A stretch of 64,000 nucleotides of DNA from Bacteroidaceae bacterium (GCA_017408685.1 JAFQUE010000015.1:1-64000); one strand, 5' to 3'. Positions 17,343 to 27,535 are shown, counted from the first letter of the stretch. The notes: generated by a model from the sequence alone, not told the origin. Translations and numbers: made by a program.

Positions 17343-18062
17343 TTATTTTATCAGACACTTCTTGTAGGCGGTCACGGTAGCCTCAAGACCCATGTAGAGG
17401 GCGTCACATATGAGAGCATGACCAATGGAGACCTCATCGACCCATGTTATCACATCGGTAAAGTACTTCAGGTTCTCAAGACTCAGGTCATGGCCCGCAT
17501 TAAGACCTATACCCAGTTTCTTTACACATTCCGCGGTCTTGAGGAAAGGAGCGATGGCCGCCTCGGGATTTTCGGCAAACATATGCGCATAAGGTCCTGT
17601 ATAAAGTTCCACTCTGTCGGCACCTGCCTCGGCTGCGAACTCAGCCATCCTCGGATTGGCGTCAATGAACAGAGAACTGCGTATTCCCGCCTCCCTGAGG
17701 TCATTGAGTATCTCGCGCAGGAAAAGTTGCTCCTTCTCGGTATCCCAACCGCTGTCCGATGTCAACTGCTCGGGTTTGTCCGGCACCAGTGTAACCTGGG
17801 ACGGCCGCACACGCAATACAAGGTCCATGAATTCCTTGGATGGATAGCCTTCTATGTTGAACTCTGTACGCAGTACCCCCTGCAGCGCGAGAACATCGTC
17901 GCGGCGTATGTGACGCTCATCGGGGCGCGGGTGCACCGTTATTCCGTCAGCACCGAAAAGTTCGCAATCCTTTGCCACTTTAAGGATATCGGGATTGTTA
18001 CCTCCACGGGCATTCCTTATTGTAGCCACTTTATTTATGTTTACACTCAGTTTGGTTCTCAT
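17343..18062 (-). CDS. pdxJ: pyridoxine 5'-phosphate synthase
   Basis: PdxJ condenses 1-deoxyxylulose 5-phosphate with 3-amino-2-oxopropyl phosphate to form pyridoxine 5'-phosphate. The 239-aa sequence begins TKLSVNINKVATIRNARGG and contains GADGITVHPRPDERHIRRDDV with the catalytic His/Arg cluster. The closing GLNAGHDLSLENL and DEVSIGHALI motifs are also present. It is the first gene of the seven-gene minus-strand operon, divergent from nadK. Confidence 0.97.
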   Translation of the reverse strand: MRTKLSVNINKVATIRNARGGNNPDILKVAKDCELFGADGITVHPRPDERHIRRDDVLALQGVLRTEFNIEGYPSKEFMDLVLRVRPSQVTLVPDKPEQLTSDSGWDTEKEQLFLREILNDLREAGIRSSLFIDANPRMAEFAAEAGADRVELYTGPYAHMFAENPEAAIAPFLKTAECVKKLGIGLNAGHDLSLENLKYFTDVITWVDEVSIGHALICDALYMGLEATVTAYKKCLIK

Positions 18063-18124
18063 ATGGGAATATCAAAAATTCAGCATAACAGGCAACAGCA
18101 AGTGCAGTGTAACCTATTATTTTG

Positions 18125-18132
18125 CAAAAATA
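18125..18132 (-). promoter_or_regulatory. candidate -7 box TATTTTTG of the pdxJ operon
   Basis: On the minus strand this reads TATTTTTG and lies 63 bases before the pdxJ ATG. No clear -33 element is visible. Confidence 0.4.
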
Positions 18133-18167
18133 GCACAAAAAAGAAATATTTATATTATAAAATGTCT

Positions 18168-18175
18168 TAATTTTG
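18168..18175 (+). promoter_or_regulatory. candidate -7 box TAATTTTG of nadK
   Basis: This fits TAnnTTTG and lies 88 bases before the nadK ATG. It would leave a leader of about 80 nt. No -33 TTTG is found at the usual spacing. Confidence 0.35.
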
Positions 18176-18262
18176 TAACCGACAGCGCATGAAAGCGACC
18201 AAAGCCCATATCCGTCCAGGACAGGCATGCATGCGGATACGTTTAACATATAAACTTCAGTT

Positions 18263-19135
18263 ATGAGATTTGCTATATTCGGGAACAGGCACCAGATAAA
18301 GAAGTCAAGGAGCATTGAGCAGTTGTTCAGTGCCATAATGAGACACGGCGCCACATTTGCAATCGACCGGCCGTTCCATGAATTCCTGCTGAACGAAGGT
18401 ATTTCTGTACCCGAGCCCGAAGAACTGATTACAGGCACCGACTTCACGGCAGATATTGCAATAAGTTTCGGCGGTGACGGAACCCTGCTGCGCACAGCAG
18501 GGAGGATTGGACACAAGGAGATTCCCATCCTGGGCATAAATGCAGGACGACTGGGGTTCCTGACAACAACATCCAATGAGGATATCGACTATGTAATAGA
18601 CAAGATACACAAGGGAGAATATGAGATTGAACGGAACACTGTGATTGAAGCCGTTACCGATGGCGAAAGATTGAAGAACTATCCCTTTGCGCTAAATGAG
18701 ATTGCCGTAATGAAACACGACAGTTCCTCCATGATGACACTTGAGGTTACACTGAACGGCAAGGATAGAATAATTTACCAGGCCGACGGATTGATTGTTG
18801 CTGCGCCATCGGGGTCCACCGGTTATTCGCTGAGTGTTGGAGGCCCCATCATTGCGCCCAACGCCAACGTACTTGTACTCACCCCCATTGCTCCACACAG
18901 TCTCAGTGCAAGACCATTGGTAATCAACGACAACACTGTTATCGAGATAAAAGTGAACAGCCGCAGTCACAATTTCCTCATAGCACTTGACGGGCGTAAC
19001 GAGAGTTGTGATGAATCGACAACGATAAAAGTGCGCAAAGCCGATTATAAACAACTCATAATACGCCGCAAAGAGCACACTTTCATACAGAACCTGCAGG
19101 AGAAACTTATGTGGGGAACGGATATCAGGGAATAA
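18263..19135 (+). CDS. nadK: NAD kinase
   Basis: NadK phosphorylates NAD to NADP. The 290-aa protein contains the GGDG motif at 70-73 within ISFGGDGTLLRTA and GINAGRLGFL at about 92-101. It also has the NE/D segment FALNEIAV and the glycine-rich PSGSTGYSLSVGGPI motif. All catalytic elements are in place and the length is normal. It is a single gene, convergent with the beta-helix gene 31 bases downstream. Confidence 0.97.
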   Translation: MRFAIFGNRHQIKKSRSIEQLFSAIMRHGATFAIDRPFHEFLLNEGISVPEPEELITGTDFTADIAISFGGDGTLLRTAGRIGHKEIPILGINAGRLGFLTTTSNEDIDYVIDKIHKGEYEIERNTVIEAVTDGERLKNYPFALNEIAVMKHDSSSMMTLEVTLNGKDRIIYQADGLIVAAPSGSTGYSLSVGGPIIAPNANVLVLTPIAPHSLSARPLVINDNTVIEIKVNSRSHNFLIALDGRNESCDESTTIKVRKADYKQLIIRRKEHTFIQNLQEKLMWGTDIRE

Positions 19136-19166
19136 CCCGTTCCTCTTTGTGTATCTGAGACAGCTG

Positions 19167-22058
19167 TTATCTTGTCTGCGGTGTAAAACTCTTTGACGAA
19201 CCTCCGGTTGCTGTTCCTCCTACTGTAAAAACTCCGTTAAAATACGATTCTGTGACACCGGCAACAGCCGTTACACCATACATGAGAGTATGAGAAGAGG
19301 TTGTGAAACCGGAAGATGAGAGCAGAACTTTTGCACTGCTTACTGTATTCGGACACATATAAGAGAACATGACATTACCGGAACTGTCCTTGACTGTAAG
19401 GTACTTGCCTTGACTTACCGTAACAGAAGAAACAGTTGCATAGGGTTGTGATGATGATGTTACAGAACTGTTTGCACTACCAGTACCCACCAGAACACCG
19501 CCATTTACCACAAACTGGTTATTGTCACAATCAAAACCTTCCTCGGGAGCATTTGTTCCCGAAGCAAGCACAACACCGCCATTTACAGTTATTGAGCCGT
19601 TGGAATCTATACCATCGTTGTTTGATGCATGACTGTAGACATACCCGCCATTGAACACCAAAGATGTTGTTGCATTGATTCCGTCGTCGTATGTGTTACA
19701 CTCCACAAGACCGCCATTTATGGTCATTATTGCCTTACTCTCAATGCCTTCGCCCCCATCATATGCCGTCTCGGCATACACAGTTCCGCTATTCACCACG
19801 ACATCGGCTGCACTCTTTATGGCTTTTGGAGCAGCATTAAATCCCTCCTGCATACCACCCCAGCCGCCGGAACTTGCACCGAGAGCGGTACCCTGCGTAA
19901 CTGCCCTTATATTCAGCAATGCATTATCGGTTCCCTCATTGCCAATTGTAAGTAAACCGCCTGCCACGATTGCCTTACTGCCATTTCCCTTTGCAAGGCA
20001 ATTGAGCGCTCCACCGAGCAGATTAACTGCAACATCACCCTTAAGACATTTAGTGGAGTAATAGTCTGTACCTGTTGCCGAGGTATATGATGAGCCGGCG
20101 CCTGAAATCGTAATACCGACATCTCCACCATTCATGGTAAGTACTCCATCGACCGAAATGCCATGACCACCCTCACCTGTTGCAGCAATATCAATATCCC
20201 CACCATTTATTGTCATGGTTCCGGCACACCTTATTGCTGTACAATATGAAGGGTCATACGCAACTATCCTGGCTGTTCCCGATGTATTTACCACTAATTT
20301 ACCGTCATCGATGACTGCAGTACCACCAACCTTTATACCTTTTGATTCGGTTCCGCAGACTACAATTGTATGATTACCACCCGAAAGAGTGAAATTCTTA
20401 TCACATTTTATTCCGGCAGCGGCATACGAATCCTCCGTTGCAGAACCTGAAGACACCTGACCACCTTCATAGTTTGAAGTAACATCATTCAATGAGTATG
20501 TGCGTACACTGCCCGATGTGCTGTAACTTGATGAAATCTGGTAGTATCTATCACCGTCAATACCTGTAAATGTCTCGCTTTGTATTGTATATGTGCCACG
20601 AAAACTCGTGTATTCGTCACTCTTCAGATAGTAAGTTCCGGTTACTTCTGAACCAAAATCGTAACAGTAGAATGTGGTTCCGTTCACGACCACACTGTTT
20701 GAAAGGGTCGCCACAAGGGTATTGCTGCAGTCATAGAGATAGACGCTCTTCCATGACGGAGTTCCGCCGGGACGGTTGCTTGCCACCGAGGATGGAATGC
20801 TCACATAAAGCACATAACTCTTCTTCGATTCATTGCTGCTATTGTCCCCGGCGGCATAAGGGTCATAACTCTCGCTATCTCCGCTACACATTATATCCAG
20901 TACACCACCGGCAACGTTCACATCAACATCAGCCGATATTCCACGACCAGCAATGCCGGTTGCCTTCAAAGTCACCACGCCGTCCAAGACATTCACGACT
21001 GAGTCGCTTTTTATGCATGTAGCATAAGATGGAGCACCGTCGAGCAAAATTGTATTGCCATTGGCCTCAACTGCGAGCGAACCCGCCTGCATTGTAAAGA
21101 CACCTGTACTCTTTATACCTTTTGAGGCATTGCCAGACACAAGAACACTCACATCAGCACCATCAATAATAATATCTGCCGCCGACTTTATACCTTTAAC
21201 ATCATCACTCGCTGCATTAACAGTAACCTTGCCGCCCGACAACCTCACAATACCGTCACAGTCAATACCGTCACTTCCGACATTCAGATCGAGCACTCCA
21301 CCAAGCACTATAACAGAGTCGTTCGCATGGAGCGCATCGCTTACCGCATGCCCGACAGTTATATTGCCACCGCGAACTTCAATATAGTCGTCGCTGCAAA
21401 TTGCATGCTTATAGTTTCCGTTGACAATCAGTTCTCCATTGCCTCCTTCAAATATAAGTTGCCCTTCACTGAAGAAAGCAGATTTTTCATCCTCGCCCGC
21501 AGTAAATGCATAAGACGGCGCATCGGAAAGGCGATTCACCGTTCCGTCAACAACAAATATACGCCCACGCTTGCCACACTGACTGTTTATTACCGCTCCG
21601 GAGGTGTTTGCAAGAGATAAACCATTAAGATAGAGGTTATATTTCTTAACGCCGTAGAGTTTAAAACAACCATCATCACTGGCTCCTTGCAGCACATAAT
21701 CCAGTTCCTGTTGTTTGCGGCACTTTATTGTCACCTTTGCGCCCATGACCGACACCTCAAGAGAGTCAAAAGCAAAAGGATTCTCCACAACGACCTTGTC
21801 ACCACAATATGTCACATTCACAGTTGATGGCAGCGTACCGTATGCAATGCTGTCTATGGTCGAAAGTTGAATATCGACACTCCTGTCATAAAGAGCCAGA
21901 CGCATAATATCGGTATTCTCGTCAAATGAAATACTGTCAATGCGCTCTTGCGCAATACATTTTATTTCACCATTTTTCATGTAGAATTTAATATCATTGT
22001 CGGCAAACAGATATATGACCGACAAAAGAGAAAAAACAAGAATAAACAATCTTTTCAT
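19167..22058 (-). CDS. secreted beta-helix carbohydrate-binding (Cthe_2159-like) protein
   Basis: A 963-aa secreted protein with a signal peptide (1-19). Residues 21-75 match a module common in Bacteroidota surface proteins (xxMKNGEIKxIxxERIDSISF). The rest is a long right-handed beta-helix made of many repeats with Gly/Asp turns (DGIDCDGIVRLSGGKVTV, ASDDVKGIKSAADIIIDG, NNDGIDSNGSITVNGG). The repeat pattern resembles Cthe_2159, a calcium- and pectate-binding beta-helix family. I see no T9SS-type tail. Its start overlaps by four bases the stop of the small T9SS-tailed gene upstream, so the two are coupled. Glycan binding is inferred from the family. Confidence 0.7.
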   Translation of the reverse strand: MKRLFILVFSLLSVIYLFADNDIKFYMKNGEIKCIAQERIDSISFDENTDIMRLALYDRSVDIQLSTIDSIAYGTLPSTVNVTYCGDKVVVENPFAFDSLEVSVMGAKVTIKCRKQQELDYVLQGASDDGCFKLYGVKKYNLYLNGLSLANTSGAVINSQCGKRGRIFVVDGTVNRLSDAPSYAFTAGEDEKSAFFSEGQLIFEGGNGELIVNGNYKHAICSDDYIEVRGGNITVGHAVSDALHANDSVIVLGGVLDLNVGSDGIDCDGIVRLSGGKVTVNAASDDVKGIKSAADIIIDGADVSVLVSGNASKGIKSTGVFTMQAGSLAVEANGNTILLDGAPSYATCIKSDSVVNVLDGVVTLKATGIAGRGISADVDVNVAGGVLDIMCSGDSESYDPYAAGDNSSNESKKSYVLYVSIPSSVASNRPGGTPSWKSVYLYDCSNTLVATLSNSVVVNGTTFYCYDFGSEVTGTYYLKSDEYTSFRGTYTIQSETFTGIDGDRYYQISSSYSTSGSVRTYSLNDVTSNYEGGQVSSGSATEDSYAAAGIKCDKNFTLSGGNHTIVVCGTESKGIKVGGTAVIDDGKLVVNTSGTARIVAYDPSYCTAIRCAGTMTINGGDIDIAATGEGGHGISVDGVLTMNGGDVGITISGAGSSYTSATGTDYYSTKCLKGDVAVNLLGGALNCLAKGNGSKAIVAGGLLTIGNEGTDNALLNIRAVTQGTALGASSGGWGGMQEGFNAAPKAIKSAADVVVNSGTVYAETAYDGGEGIESKAIMTINGGLVECNTYDDGINATTSLVFNGGYVYSHASNNDGIDSNGSITVNGGVVLASGTNAPEEGFDCDNNQFVVNGGVLVGTGSANSSVTSSSQPYATVSSVTVSQGKYLTVKDSSGNVMFSYMCPNTVSSAKVLLSSSGFTTSSHTLMYGVTAVAGVTESYFNGVFTVGGTATGGSSKSFTPQTR

Positions 22059-22525
22059 CGGTTAATTATTTTATGGATACAACCACCGGCTTTCAATATA
22101 TATACACCTTTTGGATACTCTTTTAAAGATATTACTGTAACCTCACTGCATACAGTATCCATGAGAACCGTGCCATCTATTGCAGCAAGCACCACATGTA
22201 CCGGCGACACGCACTCCAATATAAGTACACCGTCATTTAAATAGGCACTTGTTGCCGGCATTGTGCCGACTGCGGTCCCCACAGAAGGTTCACAGTCATT
22301 AATATACATGCAGCCGACAGATTCTGTATCCCAGGTTTCTACCCGACCGTCTATTAAATGGAAAAGCACATTGCCGTTACTGAATTTAATGCTCCTGATA
22401 CTTTTGACGGGATAGTCGTTATTGACCCCTCCGCTTTTCACGACAATTTTCTTATCACACAACCCGGTCGCATGAAGTCCTGAAACCGATATAACAGCCA
22501 AGAATAGAAAAAGGACCCTTTTCAT
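22055..22525 (-). CDS. small secreted protein with T9SS-like C-terminal tail
   Basis: This 156-aa protein has a signal peptide (1-20) and a short N-terminal module (KKIVVKSGGVNNDYPVKSIRSIKFSNG) like the one at the start of its neighbour. The last ~75 residues (VHVVLAAIDGTVLMD, then EYPKGVYILKAGG) resemble a type A T9SS sorting domain. I chose ATG 22525 rather than a GTG 48 bases upstream because it begins the signal peptide. The stop overlaps the ATG of the beta-helix gene (ATGA). Function unknown; it may act with the beta-helix protein at the surface. Confidence 0.6.
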   Translation of the reverse strand: MKRVLFLFLAVISVSGLHATGLCDKKIVVKSGGVNNDYPVKSIRSIKFSNGNVLFHLIDGRVETWDTESVGCMYINDCEPSVGTAVGTMPATSAYLNDGVLILECVSPVHVVLAAIDGTVLMDTVCSEVTVISLKEYPKGVYILKAGGCIHKIINR

Positions 22526-22670
22526 GTCTAAAAGTGTTAAAACCTGCACAAAACTATCAAAAAGCACCACCACAAAGTGTTAAGAAATGTTAAAAAGAGT
22601 AGAGAAAAAAGCAGATGAGAACATTTGTCTTACAGAATGGGATTTTTTTCAAACCAAGTATTTATATGAA

Positions 22671-22704
22671 ACAATGAGAGGATGACGCGTCATCCTCTCA
22701 TTGT
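22671..22704. terminator. 34-bp perfect palindrome, probable terminator of the efflux operon
   Basis: Both halves (17 bp each) are exact reverse complements centred on GACG|CGTC, with no loop. It lies 91 bases past the cusA stop on the minus strand. The remainder of 22526-22794 shows an A-rich stretch but no gene that I can support. Confidence 0.7.
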
Positions 22705-22794
22705 CGAGTGTGAATAAAAAGATATGATTTAAAGCAAGCGTAATGCAAAAACACACTTTAAGTCATCATCATTATTAATTCGGTATTATATAAA

Positions 22795-25700
22795 CTACCT
22801 TGCCCAGTTCTTCCTTATCACCCAGCGGTAAACCACAGGGATTATGAAGATGTTGAGGAATGTCGATGACAACAGACCGCCAAGAACCACAACGGCCATT
22901 GGGCTCTGGATTTCGTTTCCCGAAGCCGAACCGTTGAGAATCATTGGCACAAGCGCGAGTGCCGAGGTGAAGGCGGTCATGAGAATCGGCGTAAGACGGT
23001 CGGCCGAACCGCGCAATACAGCCTCATCAAGCAATACACCCTCACGTCGCAAGTGCTGATAGCGGGACACAAGCAATATTCCGTTACGTGTGGCAATACC
23101 GAACAGGGTTATAAGTCCTATTATTGCCGGGATACTCATCACTGCTGATGTGAAATATGTAGCAAGAATACCGCCAACAAGTGCCAAAGGCAAGTTCAGC
23201 AACACAACAGTCGACAGCGTGGTGCTCTTGAATTCGCTGTAAAGCAGCACGAATACCACTAGAATTGCCACCAATGTTGCCAACCATAATGTGCGTGAGG
23301 CCGAATCGGCACTCTCGAACTGCCCGCCGTACTCAAGGCGATAACCCTCATCCAACTGCAGGTTGCGTGCAAGGTGCTCCCTTACACGGTCTACCGTACC
23401 TGCAACATCACCGCTTGCGATGTTGGCTGATACCACGACCTTGCGCTGGACATTCTCACGACTTATGCTGCCGGGACCTCCAACAGAAACAACCGACGCA
23501 ACATCTTCAAGTGCGACCTTTCCTTTGGGAGTATCAATAAGGGCAACTTTTACACCCTCTATGCTTTCGGTATAATCCTTGTTAAGACGTATTATAAGGT
23601 CGAAACTACGTTCCTCCTCATACACGCTACCTACCTTCTTGCCGGGAAAAGCAGCCTCAACGAAGCCATTGAAATCCTCCATTGTAATACCATAGAATGC
23701 GAGTTTCTCACGGTCGGCACGTATCTGCAACTGGGGAGTCTCGACCTGCTGTTCCACATTCACATCAACCACCTCATGGAAACCGCCAAGCAACTCCTTT
23801 ATCTCGGTACCTTTGCGGAAAAGAGTACTCAAATCGGGACCGAAAATCTTTATTGCAAGGTCGGCCTGCGTACCCGATACCATATGGTCGATACGGTGCT
23901 CAAGTGGTTGGCCCACAGATGTCACTACCCCGGGAATCTTGGCCATCCGTTCACGTACCTCGGCAAGGAATTCGGCCTTACTGCGTTCAGCGAGCACAAA
24001 GTTGACATCAATCTCGGCACCATTAGAGGTTTGCGAATGCTCGTCGAGTTCACCACGTCCCGTGCGGCGTGCCGTGCTTGTAACCTCAGGAACCATAAGC
24101 AGTTCCCTCTCTATGGCCGCACCAATCTTATTACTCTCCTCAAGCGACACGCCCGGGCGTGAGACAGCAGCAATCGTGAGTGCATTCTCATTGAACTCGG
24201 GCAAGAAACTGCGCCCCATCTGCGTAAACAGCAACATGCATACCGCAAACAGTACCAGAAGAGCACCTATTACAGACTTTGCATGCCCAAGTACCCAATC
24301 AAGAGCATTGCGGTATGCACTCAGAAGCCACTTTTCCACCCAGGTTTTCTTTTCGGTCTTGGCAAGATACTTGTCTCCTGACAGCATAAGTTTACAAAGC
24401 AGAGGAGTGACAGTCATTGCCACAACAAGTGACATCACAAGCGCAATGAGATATGCAATACCCAACGGTTTCAGCATTCTGCCCTCGAGACCGCTCAAAA
24501 AGAAGAGAGGCATGAAGGTCACCATTATTATGAGGGTTGCATGTATGATTGAGGCACGGATTTCGGAAGAGGCCTCGAAGACCACTTTGAACGAAGAGCG
24601 CCGATTATCCTTGGGTAGAGCATGATTCTCCCTGAGACGCTTATACACATTCTCGACGTCGATGATGGCATCATCCACAAGCGAACCTATAGCAATGCAC
24701 ATACCGCCCAGAGTCATTGTATTTATGTCCATTCCTATGAGATAGAGAACAATCACTGTACCCAGCAATGAAAGCGGAATCGCCAGCAGAGATATGAACG
24801 TAGAACGCATGTTCGCAAGGAACAGGAAGAGAACAAGTATTACGCATATTGCACCTTCTATGAGCGAGCGACCTACATTGTTTACCGATGACTGTATGTA
24901 GTCGGCCTGACGGAAAATCTCTGTATCGAGCCTTACATCGGCCGGCAGTGACTTCGATATATCGGCAAGATTACGCTCGATGTTCTCGGTTACACTCAAG
25001 GTGTTCACACCGGGTTGTTTCGATATCGAAAGGATAATTGCGGGGGTTGCGTTAAGCGAGGCATATCCCTGTTTTACTGCAGGAGCAATGACAACATCGG
25101 CAACATCGGCAAGGCGCACCGCAACATCACCCGACACCTTTACCACAGTACTCCCAAGTTCGTTGACATCGTTGCTGCGTCCCATGCCTCGCAGATTGTA
25201 CTCATTGCCGAAATCACGGACAACACCGGCACCTATATTCACGCACATGGCACCGGCAGCAGCCTCGAGTTCGGACATTGTTACCCCGTACATCTCCATT
25301 CTTACAGGGTCGGCAAGCACCTGGTACTGTTTGTAGTCACCACCGATGATTGTCACGTTGGAAACACCGCCGGTGGCCAGGATTGCAGGCTTTATTATCC
25401 ATTCGGCAAGAGTGCGCAGTTCCATCATGGATGTCGTATCGGCCTGCATGCCAATGAAAAGCACCTCGCCCATCACGCTCGACTGGGGAGCAAGCATGGG
25501 CAATACACCATCGGGCAACTGCCCGGTGAGAAGACTCATCTTCTCGCTTATTATCTGACGGGCACGATAAATATCCATTCCCCAGTCGAATTCAACCCAA
25601 ACGAAAGAGAAACCTTGCGAAGAAGAAGAGCGTACACGGCGCACATTCGTTGCTCCATTTACTGCAGTCTCGATAGGGAACGTAACAAGACGCTCCACCT

Positions 25701-25878
25701 CTTCGGGTGCCATATTTGCCGCGTCGGTAAGGATAACCACCGTAGGCATGGTAAGGTCGGGAAAGACGTCAACCTCGATGTTCTTCACCGAATAGGCACC
25801 ACCGATTACTGTCAACACGACTGCAAGCATAATGAACAGTCTGTTGTTCAACGAGAATTTAATTATTCTGTTCAGCAT
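22795..25878 (-). CDS. cusA: heavy-metal RND efflux pump, CusA/CzcA family
   Basis: This is the inner-membrane proton/metal antiporter of a tripartite efflux system. The 1027-aa protein has the RND layout: one N-terminal helix (about 11-29), a porter domain, helices 2-6 (about 335-480), a second porter domain, and helices 8-12 (about 870-1010). The heavy-metal-RND signature GGMCIAIGSLVDDAIIDVENVYKRLRE follows TM4. The start LNRIIKFSLNNRLFIMLAVVLTVIGG is typical. The exact metal is not decided. It follows cusB by 12 bases. No outer-membrane channel gene follows; the next downstream element is a terminator-like palindrome. Confidence 0.92.
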   Translation of the reverse strand: MLNRIIKFSLNNRLFIMLAVVLTVIGGAYSVKNIEVDVFPDLTMPTVVILTDAANMAPEEVERLVTFPIETAVNGATNVRRVRSSSSQGFSFVWVEFDWGMDIYRARQIISEKMSLLTGQLPDGVLPMLAPQSSVMGEVLFIGMQADTTSMMELRTLAEWIIKPAILATGGVSNVTIIGGDYKQYQVLADPVRMEMYGVTMSELEAAAGAMCVNIGAGVVRDFGNEYNLRGMGRSNDVNELGSTVVKVSGDVAVRLADVADVVIAPAVKQGYASLNATPAIILSISKQPGVNTLSVTENIERNLADISKSLPADVRLDTEIFRQADYIQSSVNNVGRSLIEGAICVILVLFLFLANMRSTFISLLAIPLSLLGTVIVLYLIGMDINTMTLGGMCIAIGSLVDDAIIDVENVYKRLRENHALPKDNRRSSFKVVFEASSEIRASIIHATLIIMVTFMPLFFLSGLEGRMLKPLGIAYLIALVMSLVVAMTVTPLLCKLMLSGDKYLAKTEKKTWVEKWLLSAYRNALDWVLGHAKSVIGALLVLFAVCMLLFTQMGRSFLPEFNENALTIAAVSRPGVSLEESNKIGAAIERELLMVPEVTSTARRTGRGELDEHSQTSNGAEIDVNFVLAERSKAEFLAEVRERMAKIPGVVTSVGQPLEHRIDHMVSGTQADLAIKIFGPDLSTLFRKGTEIKELLGGFHEVVDVNVEQQVETPQLQIRADREKLAFYGITMEDFNGFVEAAFPGKKVGSVYEEERSFDLIIRLNKDYTESIEGVKVALIDTPKGKVALEDVASVVSVGGPGSISRENVQRKVVVSANIASGDVAGTVDRVREHLARNLQLDEGYRLEYGGQFESADSASRTLWLATLVAILVVFVLLYSEFKSTTLSTVVLLNLPLALVGGILATYFTSAVMSIPAIIGLITLFGIATRNGILLVSRYQHLRREGVLLDEAVLRGSADRLTPILMTAFTSALALVPMILNGSASGNEIQSPMAVVVLGGLLSSTFLNIFIIPVVYRWVIRKNWAR

Positions 25879-25890
25879 AACAGTATCATA

Positions 25891-27489
25891 TTAATGAACG
25901 TGACCGGCATGAGGATCGAGTGCGGCTGCACCCTGTGACAATTTGAGCGAAACTGCACCTTTCGTCACAATACGTTCACCTGCATGAAGTCCTTTGGTTA
26001 TCTTTACCCTCATACCGTCTGTACAACCTGTCTCTACCGCACGTTTTTCAAAAGAGACCGGATTGCTCTGTACAAAAACGAAGAAGTTGCCCATCTCCTC
26101 CACAAGTGCCGTGCGGGGAACTGCTATACTGTGTTCGTCACTCTTTGAGACAATATACAATGTAACAATGCTGCCGGGGACAACATTGTCAAGATTGCCT
26201 GCGGATATTGTGACGGGCAACATGTTGCAGTCATTTACAGAACTGCCGACGGCAAGTACGCTGCCACCGACGGCATTCATGGAAACGACATCACCCGAGG
26301 GGAGCATTATGTTCACATCTTCAATATCCTGCAACTGTTGCGCATAACGCACCGGCAATTCCGCCGCAATATTGACACTGCCGCCGGACTGCACTGTTGC
26401 GATAGGAGTACCCGGTTCCACATAATCACCGTTATTCACAAGCAAGGAAGCTATATAACCATTACGGGCAGCCTTGAGTGTCACCTTGCCGCCGCCGAAA
26501 CTGCGTTTCATGCTTGAGTAACGAGCCTCGGCCTGCCTATAGGCAGCCTCTGCCGACTGGAATTCACGTTCCGATACAACCATATCGGCAAACAGGAGTT
26601 TCTTGCGGTCATAATCGGCCTTGGCAAGAAGATAACCGCTCTCGGCCTCAGCAAACTTTACAGCCGCGTCGTTGTCTGTGACATCCCCGCCTTCGAGATA
26701 GAAGAGCGGTTCACCGACCTTGACATTCCTGCCCTCTACGACATTCCCCACAAACTGCACCTTACCGCTTGTTGCCGCAACAATTGTAGTGAAGTTGGCC
26801 GGAGCAGCCACTACCTTGGCAGCAACCTTGACGGCTCCACCGAAATGTGACTCCTCGATGACTGCAGTCGCAAAGTCAATCTTCCAACTCTGCTCCTTGC
26901 CGAATGCGATATCACCCGATTTGCCTTCGGTAAGTTCACCATGACCCGCATGGGAATGATGGGCGTGAGATTCGTGAGAATGCTGATGAACAGCATGGTC
27001 GTGCTGATGAGAAGCACACCCGGCAGCCTCATGATGATTATGGGAATGGTCCGAATGGTCATGAGAATGCCCGCTATGATTGTGTTCCTCGCCGGCATGA
27101 GAGACCTCTACATGGAAATGTGCATTGTCCCCACCGACCTCGAACTGCAAAGAGGCCTCGCCTACCGCAGCTGGTACAAAGTTGAAATTGAAAATACCGG
27201 GATTGCTTGAAACGACCGTGGCAGTCTGCACGGACTCGCCTACCTTCAATGTCGCTTTCGCTTTATTTGCTGCTGCTGGTCCGAAATCGTCAAGGTCGGT
27301 AACAAAAAGGGTGATGCATGCCTTGGAGCCCTCTTCAAGCCCCTCATGCTGCATAAAAAACTCGTTGGCACCGGTGTAGGCCGTATAATTGTGAAGATGG
27401 ACATGTTCATGCTCAACTTCGACATTGTGATTGTGTCCACAACCACACATGGCAACCAGAATGATTGCCGGAAAGAATGTATTTTTCAT
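25891..27489 (-). CDS. cusB: RND efflux periplasmic adaptor, CusB-like, with His-rich insert
   Basis: The adaptor links the RND pump to an outer-membrane channel. The 532-aa protein is a probable lipoprotein (MCGC, Cys15 or Cys17) with a His-rich start (six His in 19-33) and a beta domain at about 50-130. A His-rich linker follows at 131-183 with 21 His in 53 residues and one Cys. The membrane-fusion core runs from about 195 to 525, including KVQFVGNVVEGRNVKVGEPLFYLEGGD (lipoyl-like half) and a helical hairpin near 280-310. The final residues HAGHVH also carry His. The His-rich segments probably bind metal ions in the periplasm. It is co-transcribed with the Cys/His-rich gene before it and cusA after it. 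Confidence 0.88.
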   Translation of the reverse strand: MKNTFFPAIILVAMCGCGHNHNVEVEHEHVHLHNYTAYTGANEFFMQHEGLEEGSKACITLFVTDLDDFGPAAANKAKATLKVGESVQTATVVSSNPGIFNFNFVPAAVGEASLQFEVGGDNAHFHVEVSHAGEEHNHSGHSHDHSDHSHNHHEAAGCASHQHDHAVHQHSHESHAHHSHAGHGELTEGKSGDIAFGKEQSWKIDFATAVIEESHFGGAVKVAAKVVAAPANFTTIVAATSGKVQFVGNVVEGRNVKVGEPLFYLEGGDVTDNDAAVKFAEAESGYLLAKADYDRKKLLFADMVVSEREFQSAEAAYRQAEARYSSMKRSFGGGKVTLKAARNGYIASLLVNNGDYVEPGTPIATVQSGGSVNIAAELPVRYAQQLQDIEDVNIMLPSGDVVSMNAVGGSVLAVGSSVNDCNMLPVTISAGNLDNVVPGSIVTLYIVSKSDEHSIAVPRTALVEEMGNFFVFVQSNPVSFEKRAVETGCTDGMRVKITKGLHAGERIVTKGAVSLKLSQGAAALDPHAGHVH

Positions 27490-27535
27490 GTTTTCTGATT
27501 TTTCTGTTGCTTATGATTTCTTCTCTCGGGAAAAA

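Noticed and set aside
26941..27210. Met-rich ORF opposite the CusB-like gene
   Set aside because: It is the antisense reading of the His-rich codons (CAY repeats read as ATG/RTG); there is no independent sign of coding.
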